Shown in pieces: positions 1-8,048 of a stretch of DNA of 33,509 nt. The stretch's first letter is position 1. Each line of letters starts with the position of its first letter. Both the position numbers and the translations under genes were made by a program. The DNA lies in assembly GCA_022843465.1 (NCBI GenBank), contig JALHNO010000029.1, forward strand, positions 9,089 through 42,597. Reading direction: 5' to 3'. The stretch is from Pseudomonadota bacterium. Its GTDB lineage: Bacteria > Pseudomonadota > Gammaproteobacteria > Xanthomonadales > Ahniellaceae. Under the pieces are notes generated by a model. It did not search any database, had not been told where the DNA came from, and saw only the letters and a program-made list of their open reading frames with translations.

Positions 1-119
1 AATCACTGCTGACGCTGCCATCGTCGAGTCTGACGACACGCTGGCGGCGACCGCATCGGTCACTGTGCAGGGCCAGGCTGCGATCACGGAGGCGGGCGAC
101 ACGCTCGCAGCGACGGCGA
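1..119. repeat. 119-bp exact direct repeat, copy 1
   Basis: Bases 1-119 are identical to 199-317, an offset of 198 bp (66 codons), so the repeat keeps frame within the repeat protein. The copies diverge at base 120 versus 318. The left boundary of this copy may extend beyond the window. Confidence 0.95.
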
Positions 120-730
120 GCGTCACGGTCAACGCTGAGGCGGCCATCGTCGAAGGCGCTGACACGGTGGCTGCCGCGGCCACGGTCGGCGGCGATCCAA
201 TCACTGCTGACGCTGCCATCGTCGAGTCTGACGACACGCTGGCGGCGACCGCATCGGTCACTGTGCAGGGCCAGGCTGCGATCACGGAGGCGGGCGACAC
301 GCTCGCAGCGACGGCGACGACGCCGGTTTCAGATCCGGGTCCGGTGGCGCAGGGCGGCGGCGGCCCCGATGAAGACGACGACGCCGAAAAGCACTACGCC
401 GAGCGGCGCAAGTTCATCCAGAAGCAGACTCGCAAGGTCGAGCCTGTTGCGGCGGCGGTCCAGAAGGCCGCGGCCACTCATAACCCCAAAGCGCCATTGG
501 CGGCGCCGGCCCAGCCGCAGAAGGCTGGTGAGGTTGCCCGCGCAACGGATGCGCAGGCACCCGCGAGGACAAGGCCGACGGCGGCCCCTCGCCCGGCGCC
601 GCAGCTCGAGGTGCTGGAGGAACTGGTCGCGACCGTGGATGCCGCGATCGAAGTGAACGCGAAGCGCCAGGCGCGCCAGCGACGACAGAAGCGACTCAAG
701 GCCCTGCTGCTACTGGCAGCGGCCGCATAG
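1..730 (+). CDS. Repeat-containing phage protein, 5'-truncated by window edge
   Basis: The reading frame is open from base 2, so the true start lies outside the window; 242 residues are visible. The N-terminal half is built of imperfect units of about 21 residues with the core D-T-L-A-A-T-A, arranged in a 66-residue super-repeat. A long exact DNA repeat underlies this. The middle is Gly/Asp-rich, followed by a Pro/Ala-rich stretch, and the C-terminus is a basic helix (many K/R/Q) ending in a Leu/Ala tail. It lies upstream of the scaffold and capsid genes and is followed closely by the 194-aa gene. Such beta-rich repeats are common in phage surface or structural proteins, but I cannot assign a role. 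A GTG at 65 would also open the frame, but it lies inside a repeat unit and is unlikely to be the start. Confidence 0.75.
   Translation, partial: ITADAAIVESDDTLAATASVTVQGQAAITEAGDTLAATASVTVNAEAAIVEGADTVAAAATVGGDPITADAAIVESDDTLAATASVTVQGQAAITEAGDTLAATATTPVSDPGPVAQGGGGPDEDDDAEKHYAERRKFIQKQTRKVEPVAAAVQKAAATHNPKAPLAAPAQPQKAGEVARATDAQAPARTRPTAAPRPAPQLEVLEELVATVDAAIEVNAKRQARQRRQKRLKALLLLAAAA
199..317. repeat. 119-bp exact direct repeat, copy 2
   Basis: Exact copy of bases 1-119. The perfect DNA identity suggests a recent in-frame duplication or ongoing homogenisation. Recombination between the copies would remove or add 66 residues. Confidence 0.95.
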
Positions 731-739
731 GAGATCCCG

Positions 740-1324
740 ATGATGCGATTCATGAAGGCCGTCGCGCGCGGCCCGGCGAAGCTTTGCCTCGAGGCCGGCC
801 GACTGGCGGCGCGCACGATGGTCGTGCTGGCCGTTCTGGTGGCGGTGCCGATGGGCGCGTTGCTGGCGCCGCAGTACCTGCCGGTGCCGAACGCCTACGC
901 GCAGTTCTCGGCTGGCGTGCTCAAGACCATCTCCGCGCTGACCGGCGAGGCTGAGGTGCTCAAGTCGACGGACGGCGCGCTGCACGCGTTCGGCCAGCTG
1001 CTGGAATGCGAGGACGAGGCCGCCCTGCTCTGCCGAGTGCGCGACGGCGCCGACGAATACGAGGTGGTGACCGCCACCGCGACCGATGTCCGCCTCGGCA
1101 CCGCCGGCGCCGATGGCGACTACCTCGCCGGCATCCGCATCGACGCCGCGTCCGGCACGTGCGACGTGAAGGACGGCAGCACCGAAATCTTCGACATCGA
1201 CGCCAGCGCGGTGAGCAACGTCGAGATCCCGGTCGGCCTGGTGGCGACCGCCGTCAACGGCTGGGCCATCAACTGCTCAGCCGGCGCCCGCGTCATCGCG
1301 CGCGGCATCTACGACACGCCGTGA
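740..1324 (+). CDS. Predicted exported or membrane-anchored phage protein, unknown function
   Basis: 194 residues. The start is the first of two adjacent ATG codons, with AGGAG at 729-733. The basic N-terminus is followed by a hydrophobic segment at about residues 27-45, and then by N-A-Y-A-Q-F near residues 52-57, which resembles a signal peptidase I site (A-Y-A before Q). The rest is acidic, probably beta-rich, and has several Cys residues (C-E, L-C-R, G-T-C-D, I-N-C). It overlaps the next gene by one base (TGATG). I do not recognise a family. It is the first of four genes in the late operon that appear to carry export signals. An uncleaved membrane anchor is the alternative. Confidence 0.8.
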   Translation: MMRFMKAVARGPAKLCLEAGRLAARTMVVLAVLVAVPMGALLAPQYLPVPNAYAQFSAGVLKTISALTGEAEVLKSTDGALHAFGQLLECEDEAALLCRVRDGADEYEVVTATATDVRLGTAGADGDYLAGIRIDAASGTCDVKDGSTEIFDIDASAVSNVEIPVGLVATAVNGWAINCSAGARVIARGIYDTP

Positions 1325-1581
1325 TGAGCGAAGCCCATTTCAATCGCCAGGGTGCCGTGATCATCGGCTCGCGGCCGTGCGCTCAACCGCTTGTCGCTTC
1401 GGTGGCGTCAAGAGCCATGTTCGATTCGCTCTTCGGGCCTGAAGCCAAGGCTGCGGAAGGGCGTCGCCGCGTCAGCGAGTTGCGAAAGGCGTGCGGCGTA
1501 GAGGCGGCGGAGGTGGAGGGTGTCATCACGGTCGCCCGGATCCATGCGGTCATCAACGCCATCGACGAGGCGGCCAAATGA
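1324..1581 (+). CDS. Small hypothetical phage protein (85 aa)
   Basis: The start is ATG 1324, overlapping the upstream TGA by one base. The open frame extends further upstream, but that part is an Arg/His-rich shadow of the preceding gene. The protein has a mixed N-terminus and two probable helices at the C-terminus, ending near A-I-D-E-A-A-K. It overlaps the next gene through ATGA, so translation is probably coupled. No domain is recognisable. Confidence 0.7.
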   Translation: MSEAHFNRQGAVIIGSRPCAQPLVASVASRAMFDSLFGPEAKAAEGRRRVSELRKACGVEAAEVEGVITVARIHAVINAIDEAAK

Positions 1582-2945
1582 AGCGGTTCGCGCTGTTCCT
1601 GCTGGGCGTGCTGCTCAGCGCGCCGGCTGGGGCGGCTTCCACCTACCATATCAAGTTCGGCTTGGCGACGGGTGCGAACAATGGAACATCGAAGGCGGAC
1701 GCGTGGCGCGATTGGGGCTCGCTCAACTGGACGACCCTGACGACAGGGCTGCCGAATGTGCTGTGCATATACGGCGCGCAGACAGCGACGCAGGCCTTTG
1801 CGGGCAACGGATCCTCCGATGCGGCGCGGCTCACCCTAAAGTACGACTGCGACCCCAGCGATCCGGGCTATCTGCTCATCGCATCCGGTAGCTGCTACAG
1901 CAGCACGACCAGCCGCAGCTATGTCAGCTTTGTCGGGTTGGACGTGCGCGGCTTCACCGGCACTTGCCTCGATGTGCGCAGCGCCGCGGCCGTGCGGTTC
2001 GTGAACGGCCGCATCGTGGGCGCCTCGGTGGCGCAGGGCCGCGATACCGCCTTGATCATAGGCTCAGGGGCGACGATCACCGGCTTCCGAACCAAGTTCG
2101 CGAACATCGCGACGCGCGGGTGCGTGGCCTGCTACCTGTACGACATCGTGATCGACAGTGCGGGCGAGCGCGGATCGTCCGGCAATCAGGATGGGCTCGC
2201 GCTTGACGACGACCTGGCCAGCGTCGGCTGCGAGGGCGCAGTGCTCGACAACATCACCGTCCTCAATCAGGGCTCGTCGCAGGGTTCCGGCATCGACTTC
2301 CAGTGCAGTTTCGGCACCGGGAAAGTCACCGCCCGCAACCTTTTCGTGCACGCGTCTGAGGGTGTCGGCATCACGGTCGGCAGCAATGCCACGCTCACGC
2401 ACGACATTTCGGCCTCGGTCAGCGCCGCAAACGGCTCAAATGCCTGGTATCAGAAGACCAACGGCACGCAGGCCACCTATTCTCACATCGTCGGCGTGCA
2501 GCCCGATGGCAACGCCAACTCCGCCTTCCGTTTCGGCGATGGCTCGTCCACCGGGATGGTCGCCTCGGTGGTCAACTCCATTCTGTCGGGTGACTCGCAG
2601 ACGATGGCGCTGACCAACGCGAGCGGAACGCTCACCGATCATCACAACGACTACGACGGCCCGCTGTACAGCACGACGAACGGCACTCGGACGCTCGCCC
2701 AGTGGATTTCTGACGGTCAGTGCGCGGCTGGCGGATGCAGCAGCGCCGCGCCCCGGTTTGTCGGCGGTCCAATTCCGTCGACGCGGAACGGATTTCAGTT
2801 GATTCCAGCGTCGCAACTTTGTGGCGTTGGCGCTCCAGTTCGGCCCCGCGCGCGTGACGGCCTAGGCCGTCTGTTCGACCGCTACCGTCCCGCCATGGGC
2901 GCCTTCGAGTGCGCCCGCGTGCCCACCTCGAGGGCTGCACGATGA
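1578..2945 (+). CDS. Exported right-handed parallel beta-helix protein (paralogue 1)
   Basis: 455 residues, starting at ATG 1578 in an ATGA overlap with the upstream stop. The N-terminus is a classical Sec signal peptide: M-K-R, a Leu/Phe/Val core, then S-A-P-A-G-A-A as the cleavage region near residues 18-20. The body shows short strand-turn repeats rich in N, G, S, T and V, as in right-handed parallel beta-helix proteins (pectate-lyase-like or tailspike-like folds). It has 12 Cys, high for a phage virion protein. The C-terminus carries a cap motif, FVGGPIPSTRNGFQLIPAS, followed by M-G-A-F-E, like the choice-of-anchor or beta-helix cap of secreted proteins. Paralogues start at 2942 and 8683. 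A role as polysaccharide-binding or depolymerising protein, or cell-surface modifier, is inference. Confidence 0.85.
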   Translation: MKRFALFLLGVLLSAPAGAASTYHIKFGLATGANNGTSKADAWRDWGSLNWTTLTTGLPNVLCIYGAQTATQAFAGNGSSDAARLTLKYDCDPSDPGYLLIASGSCYSSTTSRSYVSFVGLDVRGFTGTCLDVRSAAAVRFVNGRIVGASVAQGRDTALIIGSGATITGFRTKFANIATRGCVACYLYDIVIDSAGERGSSGNQDGLALDDDLASVGCEGAVLDNITVLNQGSSQGSGIDFQCSFGTGKVTARNLFVHASEGVGITVGSNATLTHDISASVSAANGSNAWYQKTNGTQATYSHIVGVQPDGNANSAFRFGDGSSTGMVASVVNSILSGDSQTMALTNASGTLTDHHNDYDGPLYSTTNGTRTLAQWISDGQCAAGGCSSAAPRFVGGPIPSTRNGFQLIPASQLCGVGAPVRPRARDGLGRLFDRYRPAMGAFECARVPTSRAAR

Positions 2946-4411
2946 TGCGTCGCGCGCCGCCGTTCCTGCTGGGGCTCGCGCTCACGCTGCCAGCATGGGC
3001 CGGCGTCGATGTGATGTTCGTCCGCTCGGATGCGGATTGCGAACGCAATGGCTGCGGGCTTCAGAACGGCTCCAGCAGGCTCAACGCCTGGCGCACCTTT
3101 GCCGGCCCTGCCTATGGCGCGTCGGACGGCACGGCCAATGTCGTGGACCCAGAGGACATCCTCGTTCTCTGCAGCGAGGATTTCGGTCCGGCAGACGTCG
3201 ACACGGCGACGGTGATGATCGCGCCGAACAACAACATCAGCGGCACATCGACGACTGCGCGCACCCGGTGGACAGGTGACTGTTCGCCCTACGGTGGGCC
3301 GAAGATGGCCAAGGTCAACGGCGGCGGGACCATTGATCGCGGGTTCGACGTTGGCAGCACAAACCGCCAGTACATTCAGATCGACAATATCGAATTCTAT
3401 GGGTTCGATCAGTACGGAATCATCAATCAAGGCCTTGCGACTGATGCCGATTACTGGCTCGTAGAGGCCAATTACATACACGACATCCGCGGCCTCTCGT
3501 CCGATTGCTGGTTCGGGCGCGGATCCGATGTCTCGCTCGTCGGCAATCGGTTCGACCGCTGCGGGCAGGACAACGTTTATCACGAAGGGGATCGGTTCGT
3601 TTTCCGGTCGAACAAGGCATCAAATCCCGGCATGGATGCTGCAGGCACGCAGGGTGACAACCTGCAATATGGCACGACGGAGGCAGAAGGCTTCGATATC
3701 TCCGAGAACCTGCTCTCGTCTCAGACTGACGTGAAGCAATGCGCGATTGTCGGCGTGAACGGATCACCAACGTCCGGAATCCTGACGGCGAATCAGTGTG
3801 ACGGGCCAAGCGCCACGGCGGCGCTTCATTCAGCTTTCTTTCTTCAGGGGACCGGCACTGTCATCGCGCAGGGCAACTACGCGAAGGAATCTCGCTACCT
3901 GATTTACGCCGCAAGCGGCGTCAAGCTGATTGGCGACGGCAACATCGGGCATGACCTCAGTGAGTACGGCATTCAGTGCGGCACCGGCGCGACTGACTGC
4001 GAGTTGACGCACAACACCGTGGCGCGCGTGCCAGTGTGCTTCAGCACCGAGTCCGCATCGGGCACCAGCAAGATCGCCAACAACATCGGCGCCGACTGCA
4101 CCACGGCTGGGATCCGAAAGAACGCAGGCGACACCGAAACGGGCAACGACCTGTATCGGGTCAGCAGCATGGTGGAAAACGAGACCACACCGACCGCCCC
4201 TAGCGCGAGCACCGTGACTACCGCCCCGGGCTTCGTCGGCGGCACACAGCCCAACACCGTGAACGGCTTCCGCCTCCTGCCCACGTCGCCCCTGTGCGGC
4301 GCTGGCGTCTACGCAGGCAAGTATTTCGACAAGACCGGCCGCCGCATCCTGCCGCCGGTCACGCCTGGTGCATTCCAATGCAGCTCAGGCCGAGCGCCCG
4401 CGCTGCGCTGA
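2942..4411 (+). CDS. Exported right-handed parallel beta-helix protein (paralogue 2)
   Basis: 489 residues, starting at ATG 2942 in an ATGA overlap; a second ATG follows directly. The signal peptide is M-M-R-R, a Pro/Phe/Leu core and L-P-A-W-A before G-V near residue 21. The body is Asn/Gly/Asp-rich with beta-helix-like turns (for example V-G-N-R-F-D, A-N-Y-I-H-D) and has 14 Cys. The C-terminal cap FVGGTQPNTVNGFRLLPTS, then G-A-G-V-Y-A-G-K and P-G-A-F-Q, matches paralogues 1 and 3. The central DNA, about 3360-3800, looks richer in A/T than the flanks, suggesting exchange of the variable core. It is the last gene before a strong terminator. No catalytic residues can be assigned. Confidence 0.85.
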   Translation: MMRRAPPFLLGLALTLPAWAGVDVMFVRSDADCERNGCGLQNGSSRLNAWRTFAGPAYGASDGTANVVDPEDILVLCSEDFGPADVDTATVMIAPNNNISGTSTTARTRWTGDCSPYGGPKMAKVNGGGTIDRGFDVGSTNRQYIQIDNIEFYGFDQYGIINQGLATDADYWLVEANYIHDIRGLSSDCWFGRGSDVSLVGNRFDRCGQDNVYHEGDRFVFRSNKASNPGMDAAGTQGDNLQYGTTEAEGFDISENLLSSQTDVKQCAIVGVNGSPTSGILTANQCDGPSATAALHSAFFLQGTGTVIAQGNYAKESRYLIYAASGVKLIGDGNIGHDLSEYGIQCGTGATDCELTHNTVARVPVCFSTESASGTSKIANNIGADCTTAGIRKNAGDTETGNDLYRVSSMVENETTPTAPSASTVTTAPGFVGGTQPNTVNGFRLLPTSPLCGAGVYAGKYFDKTGRRILPPVTPGAFQCSSGRAPALR

Positions 4412-4451
4412 ATAGATTCGCTCGCCCCGCGCGATAAAGGGGCAACCAACC

Positions 4452-4476
4452 AACCGGCCTAGCGCCGGTTTTTTTT
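4452..4476 (+). terminator. Rho-independent terminator after the beta-helix pair
   Basis: A perfect 7-bp stem (AACCGGC / GCCGGTT) with a 5-nt loop and a run of eight T. It separates the beta-helix genes from the scaffold and capsid block. Confidence 0.9.
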
Positions 4477-4528
4477 CGCCTGAAATAAGGCGCTTCGCAG
4501 CCATGCGACAACTGGCAGAGGTGGATTG

Positions 4529-5524
4529 ATGGACACAAACGAACAGACGTTCGCCATGGAGAACGACCCCGCAACGATGGACATGGACTCCGATGAGTTC
4601 AAGGCCGTCCTGAACGCGTTTGACTCCGATGGCGAAGGTGAGGCGACTGATACCGACGGCGGTGAATCCAACAAACAGGACGAATCGAGCGCGACGTCCG
4701 GCGCAGCGGATCCCAAAGACGGCGAGCAGGGCGATGCGACGAAAGTCGCGGGTGTGCTGAGCCCCGACGGCAAGCACATCATTCCTTACGGCGCGCTGAA
4801 GCAAGCCCGCGAGGAAGCGTCAACGCACCGCAAGGCGGCAGAGGAGGCGCAAGCCCGAATTGCCGAACTGCAGGCGCAGCTCAACCAGAAGCCAGGCGAT
4901 GAGATTGATGTCGATGTCGACGACGGTGAGGCCAAAACGGCTGATCTGGACGCGAAGCTGAAGCAACTCGCCGATGACTTCCCCGAGTTCGGGGAGGTGG
5001 CATCCGCGATGCGTGCCCAGATCGCGGATCTCCAGAAGCAGGTCAATGGCTACAACGTCGAGCGACAGGCCAAGCAACAGGAAGCGGCGAACCAACGCCA
5101 GCAGACCATGCGCGAGGCCATCGACAGCAACCCGCATCTCTCGCTGTGGGAAACGGAGCAGCCCGAAGCCTGGGAGCGCGCAGTGGAGTTCGACAAAGTC
5201 CTCCGCGAGCGCCCCGACTGGAAGGGCAAGCCGTACAGCGAGCGTTTCGAGAAGGTCGTCGCGCTCGTGCGCGCCGATTTCCCCGACGCCAAACTCCCCG
5301 CATCCATCAGTCCACCGTCCAAGGAGACCAAGGTCGAACTGGAGGCGAAGGTGCAGGCCGCGCTCGATGAAGCCGGCGAGTACGTACCCGAGTCCCTCTC
5401 TCACATTCCCGGTGGCAAGGCGCCCAGTCAGAACGACGGCCGTCTAGATCCGGTGGACCTCGAAGCCTTCTTCGAGAAGGCCTCTCAGGACCAGATTGAC
5501 GCCTATCTGGCGAAGTTCGGCTAA
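4529..5524 (+). CDS. Capsid scaffolding protein
   Basis: 331 residues. I chose ATG 4529, with AGAGG at 4516-4520; a TTG directly before it is less likely. The composition is typical of phage scaffolds: a very acidic, disordered N-terminus (about residues 1-65), then a long Ala/Gln/Glu coiled coil interrupted by an acidic D-V-D-V-D-D linker (about 90-200), then a more compact helical C-terminus ending in a short K-F-G. There is no Cys. It lies directly upstream of the major capsid gene, the usual scaffold position, and is flanked by terminators on both sides. It should guide procapsid assembly in the cytoplasm and be absent from mature virions. Identification rests on composition and position. 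Confidence 0.85.
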   Translation: MDTNEQTFAMENDPATMDMDSDEFKAVLNAFDSDGEGEATDTDGGESNKQDESSATSGAADPKDGEQGDATKVAGVLSPDGKHIIPYGALKQAREEASTHRKAAEEAQARIAELQAQLNQKPGDEIDVDVDDGEAKTADLDAKLKQLADDFPEFGEVASAMRAQIADLQKQVNGYNVERQAKQQEAANQRQQTMREAIDSNPHLSLWETEQPEAWERAVEFDKVLRERPDWKGKPYSERFEKVVALVRADFPDAKLPASISPPSKETKVELEAKVQAALDEAGEYVPESLSHIPGGKAPSQNDGRLDPVDLEAFFEKASQDQIDAYLAKFG

Positions 5525-5554
5525 CGCCGCTTTCTCCGCGGCACACCCACAAAC

Positions 5555-5579
5555 ACCCCGCTTCGGCGGGTTTTTTTTT
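5555..5579 (+). terminator. Rho-independent terminator after scaffold gene
   Basis: A 5-bp GC stem (CCCGC / GCGGG) closed by a TTCG tetraloop and followed by nine T. It lies between the scaffold stop and the capsid ribosome binding site and could set the scaffold-to-capsid ratio. Confidence 0.85.
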
Positions 5580-5586
5580 GGACGAT

Positions 5587-5603
5587 GAAAGGAAACTGAT
5601 ATG
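5587..5603 (+). promoter_or_regulatory. Duplicated ribosome-binding cassette, copy 1 (capsid gene)
   Basis: The 17-nt sequence gaaaggaaactgatatg, ending in the ATG of the capsid gene, recurs exactly at 6904-6920 before the next gene. AAAGGA is the Shine-Dalgarno core. Confidence 0.85.
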
Positions 5604-6899
5604 TCTCAGACCTCCGTTCCGTCTGGGGGCGTGCTCGTCAACAAAGAGTACAGCGTCGCTCTGTTCGCGCAGCAGCTTCGCTCCCCCAGCATTGCAAACA
5701 TGCTCACCGGCCCGGCCCCGCAGATGTCTGCGGCCTCCCGGAAACTCCAGAACCAGACCAACCCCGGCATGCCGGTGGTGCGCGTCACCAACCTGGCCAA
5801 GACCTTCGGCGATACGGTCTCGGTCGATTGCGTCGACATCATCGGCGGCAAACCGATTGCCGGCGACCAGAATGCGGAAGGTCGCGGCTCGCCGCTGTCC
5901 TTCAGCAGCATGGACGTGAAGATCAACCTGCTCACGAAGGTGGTCGATGCCGGCGGCAAGATGAGCCAGCAGCGTACCCGCCACAACCTCAAGACGCTCG
6001 CGAAGGACAACATCTCCGGTTACATGCGCCGCCTCGAAACGGCGCAGACGCTGGTGCATTTGGCCGGTGCGCGCGGCGAGCAGGTCGGTCTGACCTGGCC
6101 GGTTCCGCTGGCCAGCGATCCGGACTACGCGGACATCATGATCAACCCGGTCAAGGCGCCCACGTACAACCGGCATTACGTCGTCGACCACGCCAGTTCG
6201 CAGCTCGATTTGGTGAAGGGCGGTCAGCAGATCGCCAACCTCACCAACGCGTGCTTCCTGAAGCTGGAGCACATCGACTACATGCGCGCTCTCATCGACG
6301 GCCTCGAGTTCCGTCCGCAGCCGATCAAGATTGCGGATGACCCGGCGGCCGAGGATGATCCGCTGTACGTGTGGCTGGTGCCGCCGAACAGCTGGCGCCA
6401 TCTGATCACCAACACCGCGAACACGGTGCTGCGCACGTTCCAGCAGAACGCGTGGAATCGCGCGAACTGGGGCAGCAAGCACCCGCTGTTCAAGGGCGAA
6501 GTCGGCATCTGGAACAACATTCTCGTCAAGAAGATGGATTACTCCATCAGCTGGGACGCGGATGGTGCCGGCACGATCGGGTTCAACGCGTCCACGGACA
6601 CGGCGGGGCAGGAAACTGGCTCGGCGAACATCCCGACGATCGCGAACTTCACGATCGAGCGGACGCTGTTGCTCGGCGCGCAGGCGCTGGCCAACTGCTA
6701 CGGCCGCAACCAGTCGTCGGACTACTACTACGGCTGGCTCGAGCGCAAGTACAACTTCGAACGCCACACGGAGATCGCGGTCGACGTGATGGGCGGCAAG
6801 GCGAAGTTGCGCTTTTCCCCGCCGGACTCCAACGGCGATCCGGTCCTCACCGATCACGGCGTGTTCGTCATCGACGTCGCGGCCAAGAAGATCGTCTAA
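5601..6899 (+). CDS. Major capsid protein (DUF4043 / N4-gp56-like family)
   Basis: 432 residues, which suits a HK97-fold capsid of the DUF4043/N4-gp56 group. The start is ATG 5601, fixed by a strong AAAGGA. Recognisable family traits are an N-terminal region without a cleaved delta domain, a central W-L-V-P-P-N-S-W segment, and the motif H-P-L-F-K-G-E-V-G-I-W-N-N before a strand-rich P-domain-like part. The C-terminal half has L-L-L-G-A-Q-A-L and a Tyr-rich segment S-D-Y-Y-Y-G-W. There are only 3 Cys. Scaffold upstream and decoration-type gene downstream support the call. It would form the icosahedral shell. Confidence 0.92.
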   Translation: MSQTSVPSGGVLVNKEYSVALFAQQLRSPSIANMLTGPAPQMSAASRKLQNQTNPGMPVVRVTNLAKTFGDTVSVDCVDIIGGKPIAGDQNAEGRGSPLSFSSMDVKINLLTKVVDAGGKMSQQRTRHNLKTLAKDNISGYMRRLETAQTLVHLAGARGEQVGLTWPVPLASDPDYADIMINPVKAPTYNRHYVVDHASSQLDLVKGGQQIANLTNACFLKLEHIDYMRALIDGLEFRPQPIKIADDPAAEDDPLYVWLVPPNSWRHLITNTANTVLRTFQQNAWNRANWGSKHPLFKGEVGIWNNILVKKMDYSISWDADGAGTIGFNASTDTAGQETGSANIPTIANFTIERTLLLGAQALANCYGRNQSSDYYYGWLERKYNFERHTEIAVDVMGGKAKLRFSPPDSNGDPVLTDHGVFVIDVAAKKIV

Positions 6900-6903
6900 G
6901 CCA

Positions 6904-6920
6904 GAAAGGAAACTGATATG
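6904..6920 (+). promoter_or_regulatory. Duplicated ribosome-binding cassette, copy 2 (decoration gene)
   Basis: Same 17 nt as 5587-5603, ending in the ATG at 6918. It suggests that the capsid and downstream structural protein are translated at matched high rates. Confidence 0.85.
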
Positions 6921-7352
6921 GCGAACTACAATCCGGCAGATCCCTCCCCGGCCTTCGCGTGCAACTTCGGTAACCGCTCGGTCTTTACCGGCCTGGCGGT
7001 TACCTTGGCGGCGCTGGCCATCAACGACAAGGTGCGCCTCTGCCGCGTACCGGCGGGCACGAAAGTGGACCGCGTTGTCGTCAGCAACCCCGACCTCGAC
7101 AGCGGCACCACGCTGACCACGAAGCTGGGCTTCGAGCCTATCGACGGGTCGACCGTGGCGGGCGCTGACGTCGCAGTCCATGCGGCGGGCGCTACCACGT
7201 GGCGCGCGGCCGCTGTCACGACCTACGAGATTTTCCCGCCCTACGTGGTGACGAAGGACTCGTATCTGACGGCGGTGGTAGGCGCTGCTGGCGCCACCAA
7301 CGTCGGCACGGTCTACGGCAAGGTCGAAGGCGAGAGCCTCGGCCCGAAGTAA
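6918..7352 (+). CDS. Probable head decoration or minor structural protein
   Basis: 144 residues, starting 18 bases after the capsid stop with the same ribosome-binding cassette as the capsid gene. It is a small, probably all-beta protein (many V/T/A strands and G-T-K-V-D-R-V-V-V) with no signal peptide or membrane segment. A gene of this size directly after a DUF4043 capsid gene is usually a virion structural protein, often capsid-associated. That role is inferred from position, size and expression signal, not from a specific motif. A terminator follows. Confidence 0.7.
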   Translation: MANYNPADPSPAFACNFGNRSVFTGLAVTLAALAINDKVRLCRVPAGTKVDRVVVSNPDLDSGTTLTTKLGFEPIDGSTVAGADVAVHAAGATTWRAAAVTTYEIFPPYVVTKDSYLTAVVGAAGATNVGTVYGKVEGESLGPK

Positions 7353-7370
7353 CCGCGTCGGGTCATTTGA

Positions 7371-7396
7371 GGGGCGGCCTCCGGGTCGCCCCTTTT
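7371..7396 (+). terminator. Rho-independent terminator after capsid/decoration genes
   Basis: A 9-bp stem (GGGGCGGCC / GGTCGCCCC, one G-U pair) with loop TCCG and four T. The short T-run suggests partial termination, lowering expression of downstream minor genes relative to the capsid. Confidence 0.75.
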
Positions 7397-7413
7397 CAAT
7401 TCTGGAGGACACG

Positions 7414-7716
7414 ATGCCCAAGCTTTCGAACAAGGCGCGCAAGCCGAAAGCGGCGGATGCCGTCGAGGCAGCGCCGTACACGGTCCGCGAGCCGACTGAG
7501 GGCCGCCGCTATGGCCCGGAGCTGGACGCGCAGACGCAGGAGGAAGTCGCGCCAGGCATTCGCGGGCTGAACCTGCCGGCGATGAATGAGGCGCAGATTC
7601 GGCAGTTCGCGATGCAGAACTACGGTCGCCGCTTCGCTGAGAACGAGACGCGCGAAGCCATGACCCGCACGGTGATGGCGGACATGGACGTCGGCCCCGG
7701 CGCGCGCTACGCCTGA
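7414..7716 (+). CDS. Small phage head-region protein (100 aa)
   Basis: The start is ATG 7414 with GGAGG just upstream (tctggaggacacg). The N-terminus is Lys/Ala-rich and likely disordered; the middle has an acidic helix and the C-terminal half a helical segment with R-R-F-A-E-N-E-T-R. It overlaps the next gene by one base (TGATG). No family is recognised. The position between decoration and adaptor-type genes suggests a minor head or connector role. Confidence 0.7.
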   Translation: MPKLSNKARKPKAADAVEAAPYTVREPTEGRRYGPELDAQTQEEVAPGIRGLNLPAMNEAQIRQFAMQNYGRRFAENETREAMTRTVMADMDVGPGARYA

Positions 7717-8048
7717 TGGCCGTCACCCTGCAGCAGGTGGTCGATCTGGCCCGGTCGACGCTCAACGATGATGACAAAGTCCGTTGGCCGGATGCCGAGT
7801 GCCTGGGTTACGTGCAAGGCGGGCTGGACGCGGTGCTCGAACTGCGCCCGGACCTATTCATCGGCAAGTTCAACACCTACGACAGTTCGGCCCTCACGCT
7901 GGAGAGCGCGCTGCCCATCGAGGAGCGGTTCCGGCGGCAGCTAGCGGACTACATCGTCATGCGCTGCGAGACCAAGGATGACGAGTCGGTGAACAACAAC
8001 CGCGCAGCGCTCGCCTACAAATTCTTTGAGACGAGGCTGATCGGATGA
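7716..8048 (+). CDS. DUF6682-like phage protein, head-tail region
   Basis: 110 residues, starting at ATG 7716 in a TGATG overlap and ending in an ATGA overlap. It resembles the small DUF6682-type proteins: T-L-Q-Q-V-V-D-L-A-R with R-W-P-D-A-E-C-L-G-Y, then L-E-L-R-P-D-L-F, and a C-terminal helix containing Y-I-V-M-R-C-E-T-K. Family members lie next to adaptor genes in podoviruses. A connector role is inferred from position; family assignment is from memory of the pattern. Confidence 0.7.
   Translation: MAVTLQQVVDLARSTLNDDDKVRWPDAECLGYVQGGLDAVLELRPDLFIGKFNTYDSSALTLESALPIEERFRRQLADYIVMRCETKDDESVNNNRAALAYKFFETRLIG

Noticed and set aside
1-330. Possible CRISPR-like or noncoding tandem repeat
   Set aside because: The repeats are in frame, protein-coding and of 198-bp period; there are no short repeats with unique spacers.
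4477-4528. Late promoter before the scaffold gene
   Set aside because: It follows a terminator, so a promoter is plausible, but I see no recognisable boxes.
5307-7481. 724-codon antisense open frame across scaffold and capsid genes
   Set aside because: Composition is R/A/V/D-rich shadow; the opposite strand has clear capsid and scaffold genes with ribosome binding sites.
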